NCBI GenBank assembly: GCA_038025085.1
Contig: CM076151.1
Location: 10,173,001 to 10,237,000 of the forward strand
Origin: Tetragonia tetragonoides
Taxonomy: Eukaryota; Streptophyta; Magnoliopsida; Caryophyllales; Aizoaceae
DNA length: 64,000 bases
Reading direction: 5' to 3'
How positions within the stretch are numbered: the first letter of the stretch is position 1; every line of letters begins with the position of its first letter. Shown here one piece after another: positions 38,801 to 51,650 of this stretch. The translations under genes and the position numbers were made by a program. The notes under the pieces were generated by a model, which saw only the letters and a list, made by a program, of their open reading frames with translations, had not been told where the DNA came from and did not search any database.

Positions 38801-40982
38801 TTATTGACGCTATTAAGAAAGCCTTAACTACGATTATCTAGCATGTGATGTCGGAAGACTTCTGACTTCTGACAACAACAAAAGCACTGAATTCACTGGA
38901 GAAAAGAACCTTGATGTACTATTAAAAGCCAAGTAGATTGAGTGACATACCTTTGGCAAAGTAATCCGTCCATGTAATGTGTACACCTTTATGAAATTTA
39001 TCCCACCAAATCCAAGTAATAGCCTTAGATAAGACGGCTTGCATCGCAAAGTGAAATGTGTTCATCAGCAATGGAGCTGGGAACTTCCCCATGTGATCCC
39101 CTAATAGAGATTTATTATACCTAGTTGTACCAAGAACATCAAGATTTCAATTTTAAGGGATTCGACTAAAAGAGACAAGTATAACACACAGCTTCCATAA
39201 AAAAGTAACACTTATGATACCCATGTTCAATTTGGCATTATGCTTCTGTACCAGTGCAGCAGAGTCACATAAAAAGAAGGCCGAATGCCTTTAAAGCTAT
39301 AACTATAAGTAAACTTTTTGACTAGGGTGTCAGCTGCACTACATCTTATTTGTCATAGGTACTACAGAGAGATTGAGAATCAACTTTTTCATTTCTCAAC
39401 AAAGACCAGTCTAAAATATCTCCGTATGCCAGTTACACAAAAGAGCCATCAACTATGAAGGACCATTATGTTCTATTTTTGAAAGCACCTGATTGAGAAA
39501 GTTTATAACGCTCCATCTATGGTGCCATTTCTTTATCTCTTAACATAAGCATGCTCCACAAGTGATCACGCCATACCCTTCCCCTCTTTGCCCAAAAGGC
39601 TTCACTGGTCCCCATGGACCTGGCATAGCCAGTCATACAAGTAAGAATATGTGATTAAGTTGCGAGTTTTGCATACTGTTCCGGAGCTACTAAGACTAGA
39701 TGACAATTCTAAATCATGGTATATGAATTGGGAATTTTGGATACAGATGCCTAAAGTGAGTGCATTAAAGCTCCTAGGGGAGTAGGGGTCACATAACCGT
39801 ACTATAAACATCTTCCTTAAACAAATCCCAAGTAGGTAGAAGAATGGGGACATGGTTCATACAATTGTGTATTTTGTCAAAGTTGCTCTGATGTATGCTT
39901 ACGTTGTTACTTCTATCACAAAACATTGAATTCCTTAATTAGCCGAAAAGCAGAACGCTTCACAATCATCAGATTAAAACGCCATGCTCATCTTTAAACC
40001 TATACTACTATGTTTCACTAAAAAAAAAACTATACTACTATTAAAAGTCCAGCTTCTAGCTCAAGACATTAGGTGAAAAACTTCTTTTGTATGATTGTAG
40101 TAAAACAATAGTCAAAGTCCATAAGTTACATAGCCTATCCTTCATGAGATCAAAAAGTGCACTACAAGGATAACAAGCGATATTATATTACTAAAATCAA
40201 CCTTCTAAAATGTAATCCTCTAAGACAACACTGAAAGTAGGCACACAAATTTACAACATGTCAACGTTACGTCAATAATAATCTCAAATGAGTTTAATCA
40301 GTATAAAATTTCTTTACTTTATTTCCTTTGGTGCAAGTGTATTGCGATAGCCGATAGCAGCATTGTTATCATCTCGGTAGTTTAACGAAGAAATTAATTG
40401 AGAAAATCACAATATGCTCATAAATGAAAAATCTAACTCATCAAAATTAACTTATATTCAGTAAAGTGGCAAAAGTACTTACAGTGTCAAAAACAAGCTG
40501 AAAGTATACCAAACGAGAACGAAAAACAACGTCTTAAGCACATTAGCAGGTGAAACTTCACTCTTCAAATCCGCCATTGGAACTGAAACTCCATTACTAG
40601 AACTCTCATTCAATAATTCTCCCTTAACCCTATCTTCAATATCAAACGGCACATAATGTTGATCACCATTTCGAACATCATCATCAAAATCATTATTATT
40701 TCCACTTCTAATATCCATTTCACCAAATAACACAAATTGATTCTTCTGTGAAAGGAAAGGCAGCTCAAAATCGCCTTCCTTTGCTTCTTGATTTTCTCTC
40801 TCTAGATTCGAATTCGAATGCGCATTTGTAAATGAATCTCGATCAATTTGAAGCTCGTCTAAATCGCCCCACCTCGAAAACGAGGGTTCGCGACGAAGTG
40901 AAGAAGAAGATGAGCTGCTATTGTTGTTGTTTAGTAGATCATTGTGCTCTGTGTTTGATGATTCGAAATTGCTATCGATCAT
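32816..40982 (-). CDS. Probable nucleotide-sugar / sugar-phosphate translocator (At1g06470-like), 11 exons
   Basis: Exons, transcript order: 40982-40483, 39120-38951, 38234-38149, 38047-37998, 37135-37068, 36709-36609, 36418-36406, 35931-35747, 35465-35379, 33561-33467, 32936-32816; sum 1476 bases, intact frame of 491 residues. It belongs to the triose-phosphate-translocator/NST part of the drug-metabolite transporter superfamily, which exchanges nucleotide sugars or sugar phosphates across Golgi, ER or plastid membranes. Residues 1-~145 are hydrophilic, Ser/Asn-rich and acidic. The hydrophobic core starts at NVLKTLFFVLVWYTFSLFLTLYNK and includes LLGDHMGKFPAPLLMN, VPTALATALDINLSNASLVFISVTFATMCKSASPIFLL, GLKNPLTFMSYVTPVMA and TVTIAGIVKEAVTIIVAVFYFHDDFT, all family hallmarks. 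The tail is EEADDQDDSI. The substrate cannot be read from sequence. Intron 1 is 1.4 kb; intron 9 is 1.8 kb with retroelement debris. Confidence 0.92.
34128..34250 (-). mobile_element. SINE 3' module in transporter intron 9
   Basis: Read on the minus strand: AAGGCTGCATAATC, ACATCTGGACCTCCCCAAATCC, GGGTTGTTATTGTTG. These are the last landmarks of a common plant SINE, including the TTG-rich tail. Head not identified. Confidence 0.5.
34393..34745 (+). mobile_element. LINE 3' end fragment in transporter intron 9
   Basis: A degraded frame reads LWCLWMERNERTLDG and WDWINYLASLWA, the tail of the plant LINE zf-RVT region also seen at 12054-12570 (MWCIWLERNSRIF, YLASLWA). It has stops, and ends in a short A-rich tail near 34740. 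Opposite in orientation to the host gene. Confidence 0.7.
36406..36418 (-). other. 13 nt microexon of the translocator gene
   Basis: Exon 7 is only AGAGAATCCTATG. Skipping it shifts the frame; including it gives the family reading LLQRESYGLKNP. Its acceptor CAAG is followed two bases later by a competing AG that would break the frame. Confidence 0.8.
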
Positions 40983-43494
40983 TTCTTGTTTGTTCCATTA
41001 GTGCTTGCGAAAATCCCCAAATCGATTTCGATTTTTAGGGTTTGCAGATTTAGGAGAGAGAATGTGGATTTTTGAGATCGGATCGATGATTGATGGGGTT
41101 TGTTTTTGGTTGTGGGTTAGGTTAAGTGTCCTTGTTGTGGTTGTTAGTTTGATTTGATCATGGAAGCGTTTGAATGAAGGCTTGAATCCGAAGACATCAT
41201 CAAGTCTTGAGATCAAAGCGTTCTTTTTTTCTTTTTTTTTTTATTTATCTTTAAGATCAAAGTCAGAAGACTCTTCAAGTCTTGAGATCACTAATGTTTT
41301 TTTTTTCTTTGGATCTCAATGACGCAAAACGGCACTAACTTCTATTCAATTGACTCAAAACTAACATCAACGCATTGTTCACGCTATAAGGAATTTCAAA
41401 TATCATAAAACAGCTAAAATCTACTTTCGAATGAACAACATAGGCTAACTCATGACCAACCCAATTATCATCCCTACAAATATTCCACCTAATATTCTGA
41501 AAAAAGAACAATAATCTAATATACCAAGATGAATATAACTCCCACCATCGCTGCTTGAAATCGGTATTTTGATCCGCTCCGTCGATATGTAAGTACCAAA
41601 TCCAACATCACTGCTAGAAATCGGCATATTGATCGGCTCTGTCGATAACTGACAACTAATCATCGTTTGCCTGAACATAGCATAAATTACGCTATAAAGA
41701 AAGCGGGGCGCCAACGCGTTATCCCTACGATCGGAGGTAAGCACGAAACGTGTTGCAACTATTTGGAAGTGTAGATCCCATTGACATAGAAGATCGAACT
41801 TGTCTTCTCGATTCATGAAATTTAACTCGATAATCAAAGTTATATGAAACTCCGACGAACGCGGAGATCAATCAAACTCCGACGAACGGTCAAACACGGA
41901 GACTCAAACAATCTCCCACAAAAGGAAAGTTTATTAATAACCCTACCAAACATTAAACTACAAAAACTAGATTGAAAGCAAAGAAAATATAATAACAGAG
42001 GGGCTAACCACTAACGAAAACGCCAGTGGTAGCCCCAAGATGAGTCAAGAGGAGAAAGGAAGGCTAGGGTTTTTTAAGAGAGAGGGGAGAGAAAAAGGAG
42101 GATACGACTCCACTAATGTCTCTTTTAGGAGCGTCTTCTGCTCCCTCGAGGTTGGCTACTATGTAGCCTGGGGAGAGGCGTTTAGATTTGCCCGAGTGGG
42201 ACTGCTCCTCGGTTTTATTTGTTTTTTGGCACTGTATTTTTCTTTGCTTTTGGAGCTCTTTCCTTGTACTTGAACATTATTAGGACTCCCGAGATGGGAA
42301 CCTAGTGTTTCACTATTTTCTTACCATATTAAAAAAAAATTAATCTTTCCTGAAATATACATCGTTTCCCTTTTAAACTTCACATTCGTTTTTTTTTTTA
42401 GGTCTTGTAAACTTTGACGGTAAATATATGAAAAAATCTATATAAGTTATTATTTGAATGTACATGCATTAGATTCTTTTTGAAATGTATCTATCAATTT
42501 TTTTTTTACAAATTTTACTTGTATATTTTTAAAAATATTAATGATCAAAGTATCACATTGGAGACTCTGAAAAACAAGTAGGAAGTTTAAATGGAATGGG
42601 GAGATTTTGGTTAAAGTGGAACATAGGGATTTTGTTGTATATCTTTAATCTTTGTTTCGCTCCTGTAATTTAGAAGTCGTGAGTTGTCTTAAGGGGTGGA
42701 TCCATAACTTGTTTGAAATTTCACTCCCACAACTAAACTAAGTTCCCATTCTCGACTTAACGAGCATAATCTGTCTTTTAAATTGTCACTTGTATATGTT
42801 CATCACATTCCGAGTATATACTTGAAAATGGAAGTGTCATCTTGTTTTGTGAAAAGTTATGGAAATACTCAACGAGTGAGGTTTTATTTGATTGTTCGTA
42901 TTTTGATTCCTTGTTGGTTGATGAATATTCAATATTTTAACCTTTTAAACTAGTGTGTTTGGATGTGTTCGTCCAGTATTTAACATTTTACTAAAATCTA
43001 ACCCACGAAGATTTTACTTCCAAGTAACAATTTGTAATACTCCCTAAATTTTTGAGGAGCATAAGCCAACTTCAGAAAGGTTTAAGAGGTGCACCAAATA
43101 AAGCTCGTCTACTCTGAACTAGAGCTTCTAGAGATATAATGATAAAATTTAAGAGAATTGGTTAGGTGATTGTGTTTAATAATTATTTTGTACTAGCTAG
43201 CACATGATTATGGGGACAGAGGAGAACCTTCCTTGGGGGTGTGCCTCTGTTTCTATTTGAGGCTATTGTAAGTGTAGACTGTGGCATTGAATTATATTCT
43301 TTACGTTAAATCTTAAATTTTGGTGGACTAAGAATGTGTTTTGAATGCTTATCACAGGTAATAAGCAATAAACAAAACACCTCAAATACATCTTGGGCCT
43401 CTACTCCATACAAGATGTCAGTACGAGTACAAATTATGGCATACATGATAGATCTATAGCTTATGCATAAGGAACTCTACTCATGCGTTCTTGC
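40983..43494. other. Translocator 5' flank and intergenic region
   Basis: 41000-41220 is the likely 5' UTR and promoter of the translocator. A near-repeat of about 26 bases containing TCAAGTCTTGAGATCA occurs at 41200 and 41275, separated by a T-rich spacer. 41880-42340 ends in an A run after CCCGAGATGGGAACC and may be an old retroelement tail, but its frames (130 codons minus at 41445-41837, 77 codons plus at 42040-42273) match nothing I know. The rest is AT-rich with no gene. Confidence 0.4.
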
Positions 43495-44790
43495 TCAGCA
43501 GGTGTCTTAGGATCCTGCGTCTTGATAAGAATCGTGCCACGAGTCATGGATAATAAACCTTTCTTGGCATCTTGCATATTAACCGAGATACTGTCTGGTT
43601 AATATACATACTCTGGCTAAGTCCAATTAGCCTTTTGGATCTGTTCCTGCAGATCCTAATGCCCAAGATGTACTCTGCTTGTCCGAGGTCTTTCATTTGA
43701 AAACACTTTCCAATACAAGCTTTTACGGACTCCAACATTAGAACGTTGTTTCCAATGATCAGTATGTCATCAACATACAGGACCAAGAAGACAATTTTGC
43801 TCCCAACTGAACTTCTTGTATACACAAGGTTCTTCTATATTTCTGATAAAATCAAATTTCGTTATGGCTTCATCAAAATGCATATTCGAGCTCCAGGATG
43901 GTTTCTTCAACCCATAAATGGATCTCTTTAGCTTGCAATCCTTCCCAACATTCTTAGGATCGATAAAACCCTCAGGTTGTGTCATGTACACATCCTCTTC
44001 CAGAACCCCATTCAGGAAGACGGTTTTAACATCCATTTGCCAGATCTCATAGTCATAATGAGCTGCAATTGCTAGGAGTATCCTAATGGATTTAAGCATG
44101 GCAACTGGGGAGAAAGTTTCATCATAGTCAATTTCTTGAATTAGCCTATAACCTTTTGATATCAGTCTAGCTTTGAAAACTAGAATGTTTCTATCCTTGT
44201 CCATCTTAATCTTAAAGATCCATTTGCATTCGGTTGGCCTAGCTCCATCCGGCAAATCGATCAAGTCCCAGACTTGATTCTCAGACATGGAATCAATTTC
44301 GGATTTCATGGCTTCCTGCCATTTGCTGGAGTTTAGATACGTCATTGCTTCCTTGTAAGTGGTGGGTTCTTCACTTTCTACAAGGAAATTAAAATGTATC
44401 TATTTGTTGGAGTCTTGACTCTATCACCTTCAAATAATAGGTTCAGGTTCAACCTCTGGAGTTGCCTCCGAAGTTGAATTTGGAGCGTTTCTAAAATATT
44501 TTGGATGGATTCTAAATCTCTATCCATCTCCATTTGTTGTTCATCTTGAATTTCTTCGAGATGAACTTTAATCTTACTTGCCTCTTTGGAAAGGAATTTC
44601 TTCTCCAAAAGACATCATTCCGAGCAACAAATACCTTGTTTTCAGTTCGGTTGTAGAAATAATAACCCTTCGTTTCATTTGGATAACCCACAAAGAAAAC
44701 TTTGTCTGATTGGGGCGCAAGCTTATCGCTGAGTAACCTCTTTACATAAGCTTCACATCTCCAAAACTTGAGAAAAAACAACTTGGGAAA
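43495..44790 (-). mobile_element. Decayed Ty1-copia retrotransposon pol fragment
   Basis: Three overlapping-frame pieces on the minus strand: the end of integrase (44781-44512, with VFFVGYPNETKGYYFY), the start of RVT_2 (44345-43770, with KWIFKIKMDKD, FKARLISKGY, MDVKTVFLNG and SIYGLKKPSW), and the catalytic end (43825-43544, with the active-site LYVDDILIIGN and KDLGQAEYILGI). Frameshifts between pieces and the loss of gag, protease, most of integrase and RNase H make it dead. No LTR was recognised at either end. Confidence 0.9.
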
Positions 44791-47047
44791 TTTAAATTCA
44801 TTTTAGATATTAGAAAAAAATAGTCCAGAAAAAAAAAGTGAAAATATAAGTTTTAACGGAAAAAGTGGACAGAAAGTGACTTCTGTTACTTAAGTGCACG
44901 AGTTAACAAGTTTTAAGGCTTTATTGACGGCAAAACTTTTATTAAGACCAATGTAGCAAGAAAGTCTACTAAAAAGACCAATCTGTAAATGTGTGTCATG
45001 AAAGCCTTGATGATGACATTTTTTAGATTTTAAGTCGATCCCAACTTTAAAGTTTCCACATACACTTGATTGTACGACAATGACATCTCCTTCTTAGGTT
45101 AAGATCGGTGCACTAGAACTGTCATAGTTCATCGCCAAGTTATATAGTAGGCAATCACAGTCCATGGCTAGTCTTTTTGGCACTGGGATACATTGGTGAC
45201 TGAAAATAAGATCAGGCTTTGATGTGACATTTATTCATATATCCATATATGGACTACGACCGTAGAGATTGTTTCATACAAGTCTCAACAATTTCGGTTT
45301 ACATAGATGAAGAAAAAAATAACAAAACAATTTTAGTGTTTTGTTAGGTTATGATAGGTTACATTAGATTGTTAGTTATATTTGAACATAATGCTTAAAG
45401 ATATGAGAACATGTGAATGAAATTGTGGACTTACCTGATGAAATACAGAATGGTGATCAAATGTTGAACGGTATTCCAAATGGTAATGCAAACCTCATTG
45501 TTCAGGCAGCTGAAGACCCGCCAGCAGTCCAAGTATTGCCCCTAATAGTCGTCTCTCTGTATTATACGGGTGTTGTTATCGAAGGAGGACTTGTTGCTAA
45601 TTTGAATATATACTAAACTATGCAAGTTCCGAAGAATTGTCCATGACAATTAAATTTTTGGCTGCTCAGTACTGTTCAAGATTTTTTTTTGTATTCTACT
45701 CCCCATCATCTTGAACAACCATGGCCATAAGCCATTACAAGTTTCGTAAGCTTGGCTAACCAGATTGTTGCTAATCCATTGGGGATTAATTGGATTGAGT
45801 TCCGAGGGAACTTAGTTACATTCACTCTATTAATTCTTAAAAGCTTTCTTTTGATTCAAAATCTTGTTTTTATGAACATTTGCTTGTTGTTGAGTAAACG
45901 ATGATTTTTGTTTTAACCTAGGTTGCTAGATTCTAATGATTTGCATGATAAAATCATGTTTAGGATTTAATTTGATGTTCTTATTGAATTTGAATCAAAA
46001 GGGTTATTAAAGTTTGAATCTTTATGAAATTCATTTTATGTTTATATTCAGATTTAATTAGGGTTTGGATTTGTTAAATTTGGATTAACAAAAACAAAAG
46101 GGGTTACCACTGTCGCGGCTGTCACGGCCACCTGTCATGGCTACTGCTGGGGACCACGCCGCTGCTAGCTGCAGACCGGCGGTGGATGGTGTTGTTGTTG
46201 TTGTTGATTTTGGTGTTTGACTTTTGTTTTGAGTATTGACTTCAATTAGGGTTTAGTTGAATTATTCCCAATTTTAAATTATGAAAGTTTGGTTTGAAAA
46301 AATCATTGAGCATGTAGGAGTATTAAATTTCCAGCAACTTAATTATTTAAGTTTAATGAACTAAACTATCCTTAATGCTTAATTTTGAGGTTTAGAAGTC
46401 AAGGTATTGACTTGTGGATAATGGATTTTGTTAGGATCCGTGGATCGCACTTAACGTAAGGGAGCTTATATAATTTGATTGAAATTGCCTTTTTCTCAAA
46501 GTATATTCGTTGTCTAGATTTTATTTAAAATGATATTCATTGTCTAGTTGTTATGAATTAAGAAAATAATTCATATTATTGAAATTTATTATGACAAAGG
46601 AGTAATTGAATATTTATTTCTTATGTTTAATTCGTATAGAATTATGAGATGAATGATATGGTGAATGCATGATGAACTATGTTGGAAGTTCACTAAATGT
46701 AGCAATGACTACTTGTTGAGATTCATGTTATATGATGCATGTTAATATTTGTAATTACGTGGAGTAATTATTGTGAATATTGAACTAAAAGTATGTCAAT
46801 AAGCTCACATCTAGTGAATTTAGAACAAAAGGAGTAGTAAAGACTAAAAAGCTCACAAACAATATATAATCATCTTGCAATAAAACTATCGCGAATATGT
46901 AGTGATTACTATTCCGCTTCACAAATATTTCAACATATATAGGGTTGACTTAGAGTAGGGTTGACTTAGAGGAGTATCACTAAGTACGTTAATCTTTATG
47001 AGACGGAGGGAGTAACTCAAATAAATAATAAATCATGGTGTACTAAC
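44791..47047. other. Intergenic, no gene recognised
   Basis: AT-rich. This is where the missing downstream exons of the OMA1-like exon 1 would be expected; I searched it by eye for the MGHA coding exon and did not find it. A GTTGTTGTTGTTG tract sits near 46193. A Stowaway-like end (GACGGAGGGAGTAA) is at 47003-47016. Confidence 0.45.
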
Positions 47048-47926
47048 CTCGTGTGACAAAATCCATGCAAGTTCATCATTAGAGGAACAAGAATCAAGCA
47101 TGCCTCGATAGATACCGATGGTGTAATCCGGAAACAACATGGCATTCTGTGTTGAAGAATCAATCACAACCACCTTCCATTCACGCCCTTCCAAATGCTT
47201 GGTCCCATGTTTAATTAATTTCCCATTATTATTATTCCTAATTACATGATTACGAACATAATCAATAAAACTTGTGGATTTTCCTACAGGCAAAACTTGT
47301 CTACAAGGGTAACCCGGTGCATAGGCTTTAACTGTGCAATCTTTTTCTAGACCTAGCATGGTATGCATCCCTTGTGCTAATTCTCTAACAATGGTTGCGA
47401 CCCGGATGCTTTTCGGGTGCGTTGGTGGTAGAACTTTGTTACGATGTAGGTACTCACGCATTACTTTCTCGCCACCACGCGAACTGGTGGTCGTTTGTGA
47501 CCACCGTCTGAAAACCAAGTGGTGACGTTCCGAAAACGGAACCTTTTTCACCTTAAAAAATAAGCACACAGAGGTAATTAGAGTTGCACAAATATAATGT
47601 GATGGTCGTAACTTGAAACCACCCTGCTTTAGCCATTGTAACAATTTTTGAGGACCTAATAAGCTATTGGCTTTGCCAGTAGGTTTATAAGAATATGATG
47701 ATGATGATAGCAAACGTTTGTTTTTGTTGTCCAAAAAACTACTCAAGACCTGAAATTTGTAATTAATCAAAGGGGTACTGATTTTTGGGGTTTGGAATTT
47801 CTGGTGAACAATTGTATGGTAACTAGTAGGTAAGAAAATTTTAGTGTTTGTTGGTGAAGGATAATTTGACAAATTTGCTTTCAAGTAGTGAAGGAGATTT
47901 AACTTGTTGCCAGAGAAAAAAGCCAT
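47048..47926 (-). pseudogene. OMA1: OMA1-like mitochondrial metallopeptidase, first exon without partner
   Basis: An intact 293-codon first exon ending in AWILSHE and a good donor (GAG/GTTAGT). OMA1 is a stress-activated M48 zinc peptidase of the mitochondrial inner membrane; its zinc motif HExxH is normally split so that HE ends one exon and MGH starts the next. Residues 1-~80 are basic and Ser-rich (targeting), 107-122 hydrophobic (ICATLITSVCLFF), and the block RHHLVFRRWSQ..KVMREYLHRNKVLPPTHP, RVATIVRELAQG and DSSTQNAMLFPDYTIGIYRGML are family hallmarks. The next exon is not found downstream; the only MGH exon lies upstream at 50359-50166. As it stands the zinc site cannot be completed by ordinary splicing. 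Confidence 0.8.
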
Positions 47927-49219
47927 TGTTTAATTATTTTTCGTTCTTGGGTTGTATAACAACGAACAAAGCATTCACGAATTTATAGCGAAACAAAGAT
48001 TGAGAAATTTGTCCAGGTATAGTTTACTTGTATCGGGGTTTTGAAACTTCTGCTCGAATTATGAAAGTAATAATACTACTAGGAAAGTCGATTTGGATTA
48101 TGAAAGTCGATTTGGATTAGGAAAGTCGGATTTTTTTATTTTTATTTTTTGAGTGAAGGAAAGTTCGATTTTTATTGATAAGCTTGGCTCTTTTTCCTTT
48201 TACCCATTCGGTTTTACAATTTATGATATCTTATTTTACTTAGGGTAAGTATATTTCCATTCATTCAAGCAAGGGGTATCTGGATTGTAGGTAAGGATTT
48301 CCTGTTTCACTTTGTGTGTCATCTTCTGTACCACTCTCACACTCCCACTCACTTATACGTTCGACGCGTCAATTTATAAATTTTATTTAGCGCTTTTATT
48401 TATTATCATATTGTGATGCATGACAAGATTACGAACAGTCAGAATATGGTTGAGACATGAAATGATACATATAAAGGTTAGAAATCCATCTTGCTAGCAC
48501 CCTCAAAAAAAATTCATCTAAACGAGTATAGCCTATAGGTGATGGCCTACACTCTGCAAGTGCAAGCCTCCATACATCGCAAGAAGTGGGCGCACAAAGG
48601 GAAAGACAAAGACATACATCATCCCGTCTTTTGTTACTTAGAATTTTATTTCATCATATTTATATATATAAGACCACATGTCATTTAAAGATGAGCATAA
48701 TCGGGTACTCAACGAGTATTATATTGTCCGAAATTAAATTTTAATTCACTATTTTCTAATTTTTGGAAATTGAAATTCGAATAGGTTGCTATCAGCTCTT
48801 AGTTTTAGAATTTAAAAAATTGTATTCATTGGGTACCCGCCAGTTTATGGACACCCAAGTCCATATTTAAAGTCATCAATTGTCACTCCATGAAAATGAT
48901 GCAACTGAACGTACAAGGAGAGATTCAAGATCCCTTATCAATTATCATGAGTCGCAAGGCTTCAGTTAGCTATGCCAAAATCCAAATCCATGTCGGATTA
49001 CGATCTAATCTGAGGGCTGTAAAATCATGTGGAGGTGAGATAGATGATAAACTATCGATGTCACGGGTGTCTCGTCAGATTTCGGCGATATGGAGCGATG
49101 ACCCCAGGTTGCTTTCGGCGATATCAAGCGATCACTAGTTTATTAATTAAAAATATTAATAATAAAGTTAATAATTACATTAACAATAAAAAATAAAAAA
49201 TAAAAATAGCAATAAATAT

Positions 49220-49280
<61 letters not shown>

Positions 49281-49734
49281 ATTATTCTTTTTTAGTGTAC
49301 TTTTAATATTATTATTATTATTCATGTTTAAATAAAGTCAATGAATATTTAATTTTATATTTTGATTAAATATATTGTATATTTTAATTATTATGTTTAA
49401 TACGTCAAAATATCAAATAGGGAAAAATTGGAAAACACTTGGAGAAACTGTATTTCGCGACTGGTAACTGGTGAAAATTGGGCAAAATTGTATAAAATTG
49501 GGCAAAACTGAAAACCAATTCAAAAGAACATGCCCTAAGTCCTATATTATCAATATAAAAAAATGTCAAAAGAAATCAATCACTAATCATTCACAATCTA
49601 CTTTTGCTTCTCAACATGCTTGGAGAATCAAACTTTCAGCTAAATAATGTACAAGTATAAAATTTTGTAATTTATTAACTGTACAAATAAAAAGTGCCTC
49701 ATCTTCTAATTATATTGAGTAAGGTTCCTAGTTC
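47927..49734. other. Intergenic between the two OMA1-like pieces
   Basis: AT-rich, no gene recognised. Holds a dispersed repeat at 48305-48480 related to 18290-18520, and an AAT/ATT microsatellite. Confidence 0.45.
49215..49282. repeat. (AAT)n(ATT)n inverted microsatellite
   Basis: An AAT run of about 12 units passes directly into an ATT run, making a perfect palindrome able to form a cruciform. Confidence 0.9.
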
Positions 49735-50359
49735 CTAGCTACCTGCTTTAGCTTTTCTATAGAGATCAATTGCCTTTTTCATTGTGTCAGGCATTTTTAG
49801 TGAACGAGCTCTTTTGCTGCTTGGAGGATGTGTTGAAGGAAATTCATCTTCCTCCGATGCGTACCGTCGTTAGATAAGATTTGGTGCTGCTTGAGGATTA
49901 TATCCTGCTGAAGCGGCTAACATCATGCCGATATAATCTGCCTCAAATTCCATCCTGAAATATTAATAACATTGTATTTTAAGAGAAAGAATAAGTATAA
50001 ATGTGTAGCATTTGAAAGGGAGGTATGACTTGTGATTTGATTAGAATAGTACAAGTTTTTGTGGTTAATTACACTAGTATTGGATACTTGGATAGTGTAT
50101 AATGTGTATTCAATAAAACAAAGGAAATTATCGAGCAAAACGAAAAAAGTGGATCGTGATCATACCTTCGTCTAGGGAAGTAACATAGAAGATCCACGAA
50201 TCTGTCAAACTTATCACTTTCAGGCGGGGGAATGTACTGTGGGGCCACGATTGAGCATATGAGGAAAGCGACCAAGATGATCAACACCATCGTCGTATTC
50301 CATAATTTCTTTTTAAAGACTTCAATAAAATTATTGTGTCCACCAATCGCATGTCCCAT
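49735..50359 (-). pseudogene. OMA1: OMA1-like exons 2 and 3, broken by an in-frame stop
   Basis: Exon 50359-50166 starts after a TTAG acceptor and reads MGHAIGGHNNFIEVF, the second half of the HEMGH zinc motif, then a membrane segment (MVLIILVAFLICSIVA) and SDKFDRFVDLLCYFPRRR. The next exon starts at 49954 with RMEFEADYIGMMLAASAGYNPQAAPNL, containing the third zinc ligand region (EADYIG), then TAA at 49872-49870. Beyond the stop the frame stays open and reads family C-terminal sequence (STHPPSSKRA) to TAG at 49735. The piece lies upstream of the first exon at 47926 on the same strand, so the exon order is 2-3-1. Either two truncated tandem copies or a rearrangement. Confidence 0.82.
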
Positions 50360-51640
50360 CTAATTATTAAAGAAGAAACTAACGGAGCAATGGTACCTAA
50401 AAGGCCAACATCAAATGTAAAATCACACCGACAAATATTAATTCTAAAGAATACAACAAACTTGAAGGTAAATTTTACAACATAAATACTTTTGTAAACC
50501 ACAATGTAAATAACGAATACATTCATTACACTGTTAATAATACAAATACAATCATCAAATCACTAATATTACAAATACAATAATCCTCGCAAGAGAATTA
50601 TCTTAAAGTGTCTTTATCCAATAGCTTGATTAAGATCCGGTCAAAAGAGCGAGGTCGACAAAATAGAATGAGTTGGATAATTCTGGCCAAAAAATTTGCT
50701 GCATCGGATTTAGTTTTTCTAAAACTATGAACAACCTTGACATTTTCAAGAAGTAAAGATTTTTTTTTGAAGTATCGATCAAGATATTCTCATGCAAACT
50801 CTTTAATACGGAAGGATTTTTTTCTTTTTTAAAATTTGAAAAAGTGGTTACTGCAATAAAAATTGGTCTTACAAGCTGATTTTTTTTCAAACAAAATCTG
50901 AGCACAAGTACAATAATATGAAGAGCAGAAGATTTGAGATTTTAGAGTAATCAATTGAATGATTAATTGCACAAGGAGTTTGTATTATATAGACGAGCTA
51001 ATCAAGTATGCTGCTAAGCTATGCTAATTAAACTGTAACTAGCTCTAACAAGAGTGAACTAACTTCTAACAAACAATGCTGACATGGCAATAAATTAGTT
51101 ACATGAAATAACAAACTAAAGAAGCGAGCTCTGAGGCACAGCAGTGAGGCGCAGTACCTCGACGTTTTAAAGGAGGATGAATTGTTTTTGCTCTACGATA
51201 GGTTTTGTAAACCTGACCCTTTGAGCATGTTATAACGGGATTCGCTTAATTAGCAGTTTGTTATATCAGATGCAAGAAAGAATAACAGAAATCAACACAA
51301 AGATATAACGTGATTCACCAATTAGTCAATTGGCTACGTCCACAACCAGAAAGGAGACAATATTGTATTGAGATCTGAGAGATTACATAAGAGTGTCTAC
51401 CTGACGCCCCCTCCCTAGGGTGCGTCCCGTACGGTGCCCCTTGCCTCGTTTACATAGCGACCATCTTTCTCTGTCTTGTCTCTCTAGGTTATTTCTCTAG
51501 TTTCCTAACATAGAATCCTAATCAGACAGGGCTTTATTAAAGAGCCCGTATGGAATAACCTAACGTAACATCCCATAACATAACATACCGTAGACTTCAA
51601 GTCATACCCAACAGAGCAGAATCTATCTGTTTCTCTCTCT
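50360..51640. other. Intergenic, no gene recognised
   Basis: AT-rich. I looked here for an OMA1-like first exon on the minus strand, which exons 2 and 3 would need, and saw none. The 91-codon minus frame at 50630-50905 matches no family I know. Confidence 0.45.
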
Positions 51641-51650
51641 ATATATATAT
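51640..51650 (+). promoter_or_regulatory. TATA box of the small membrane protein gene
   Basis: TATATATATAT about 105 bases before the ATG at 51755, followed by a CT- and CA-rich leader typical of a plant 5' UTR. Confidence 0.5.

Noticed and set aside
41445..41837. 130-codon minus frame
   Set aside because: No recognisable domain, repetitive PISSSD segments, no promoter or splice support; possibly retroelement debris.
42040..42273. 77-codon frame ending before an A-rich tail
   Set aside because: Could be an old retroelement tail, but I found no domain or target duplication.
45413..45616. 67-codon frame
   Set aside because: No family match, no supporting signals, AT-rich intergenic setting.
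50630..50905. 91-codon minus frame as a missing OMA1 first exon
   Set aside because: Shares none of the OMA1 first-exon blocks.
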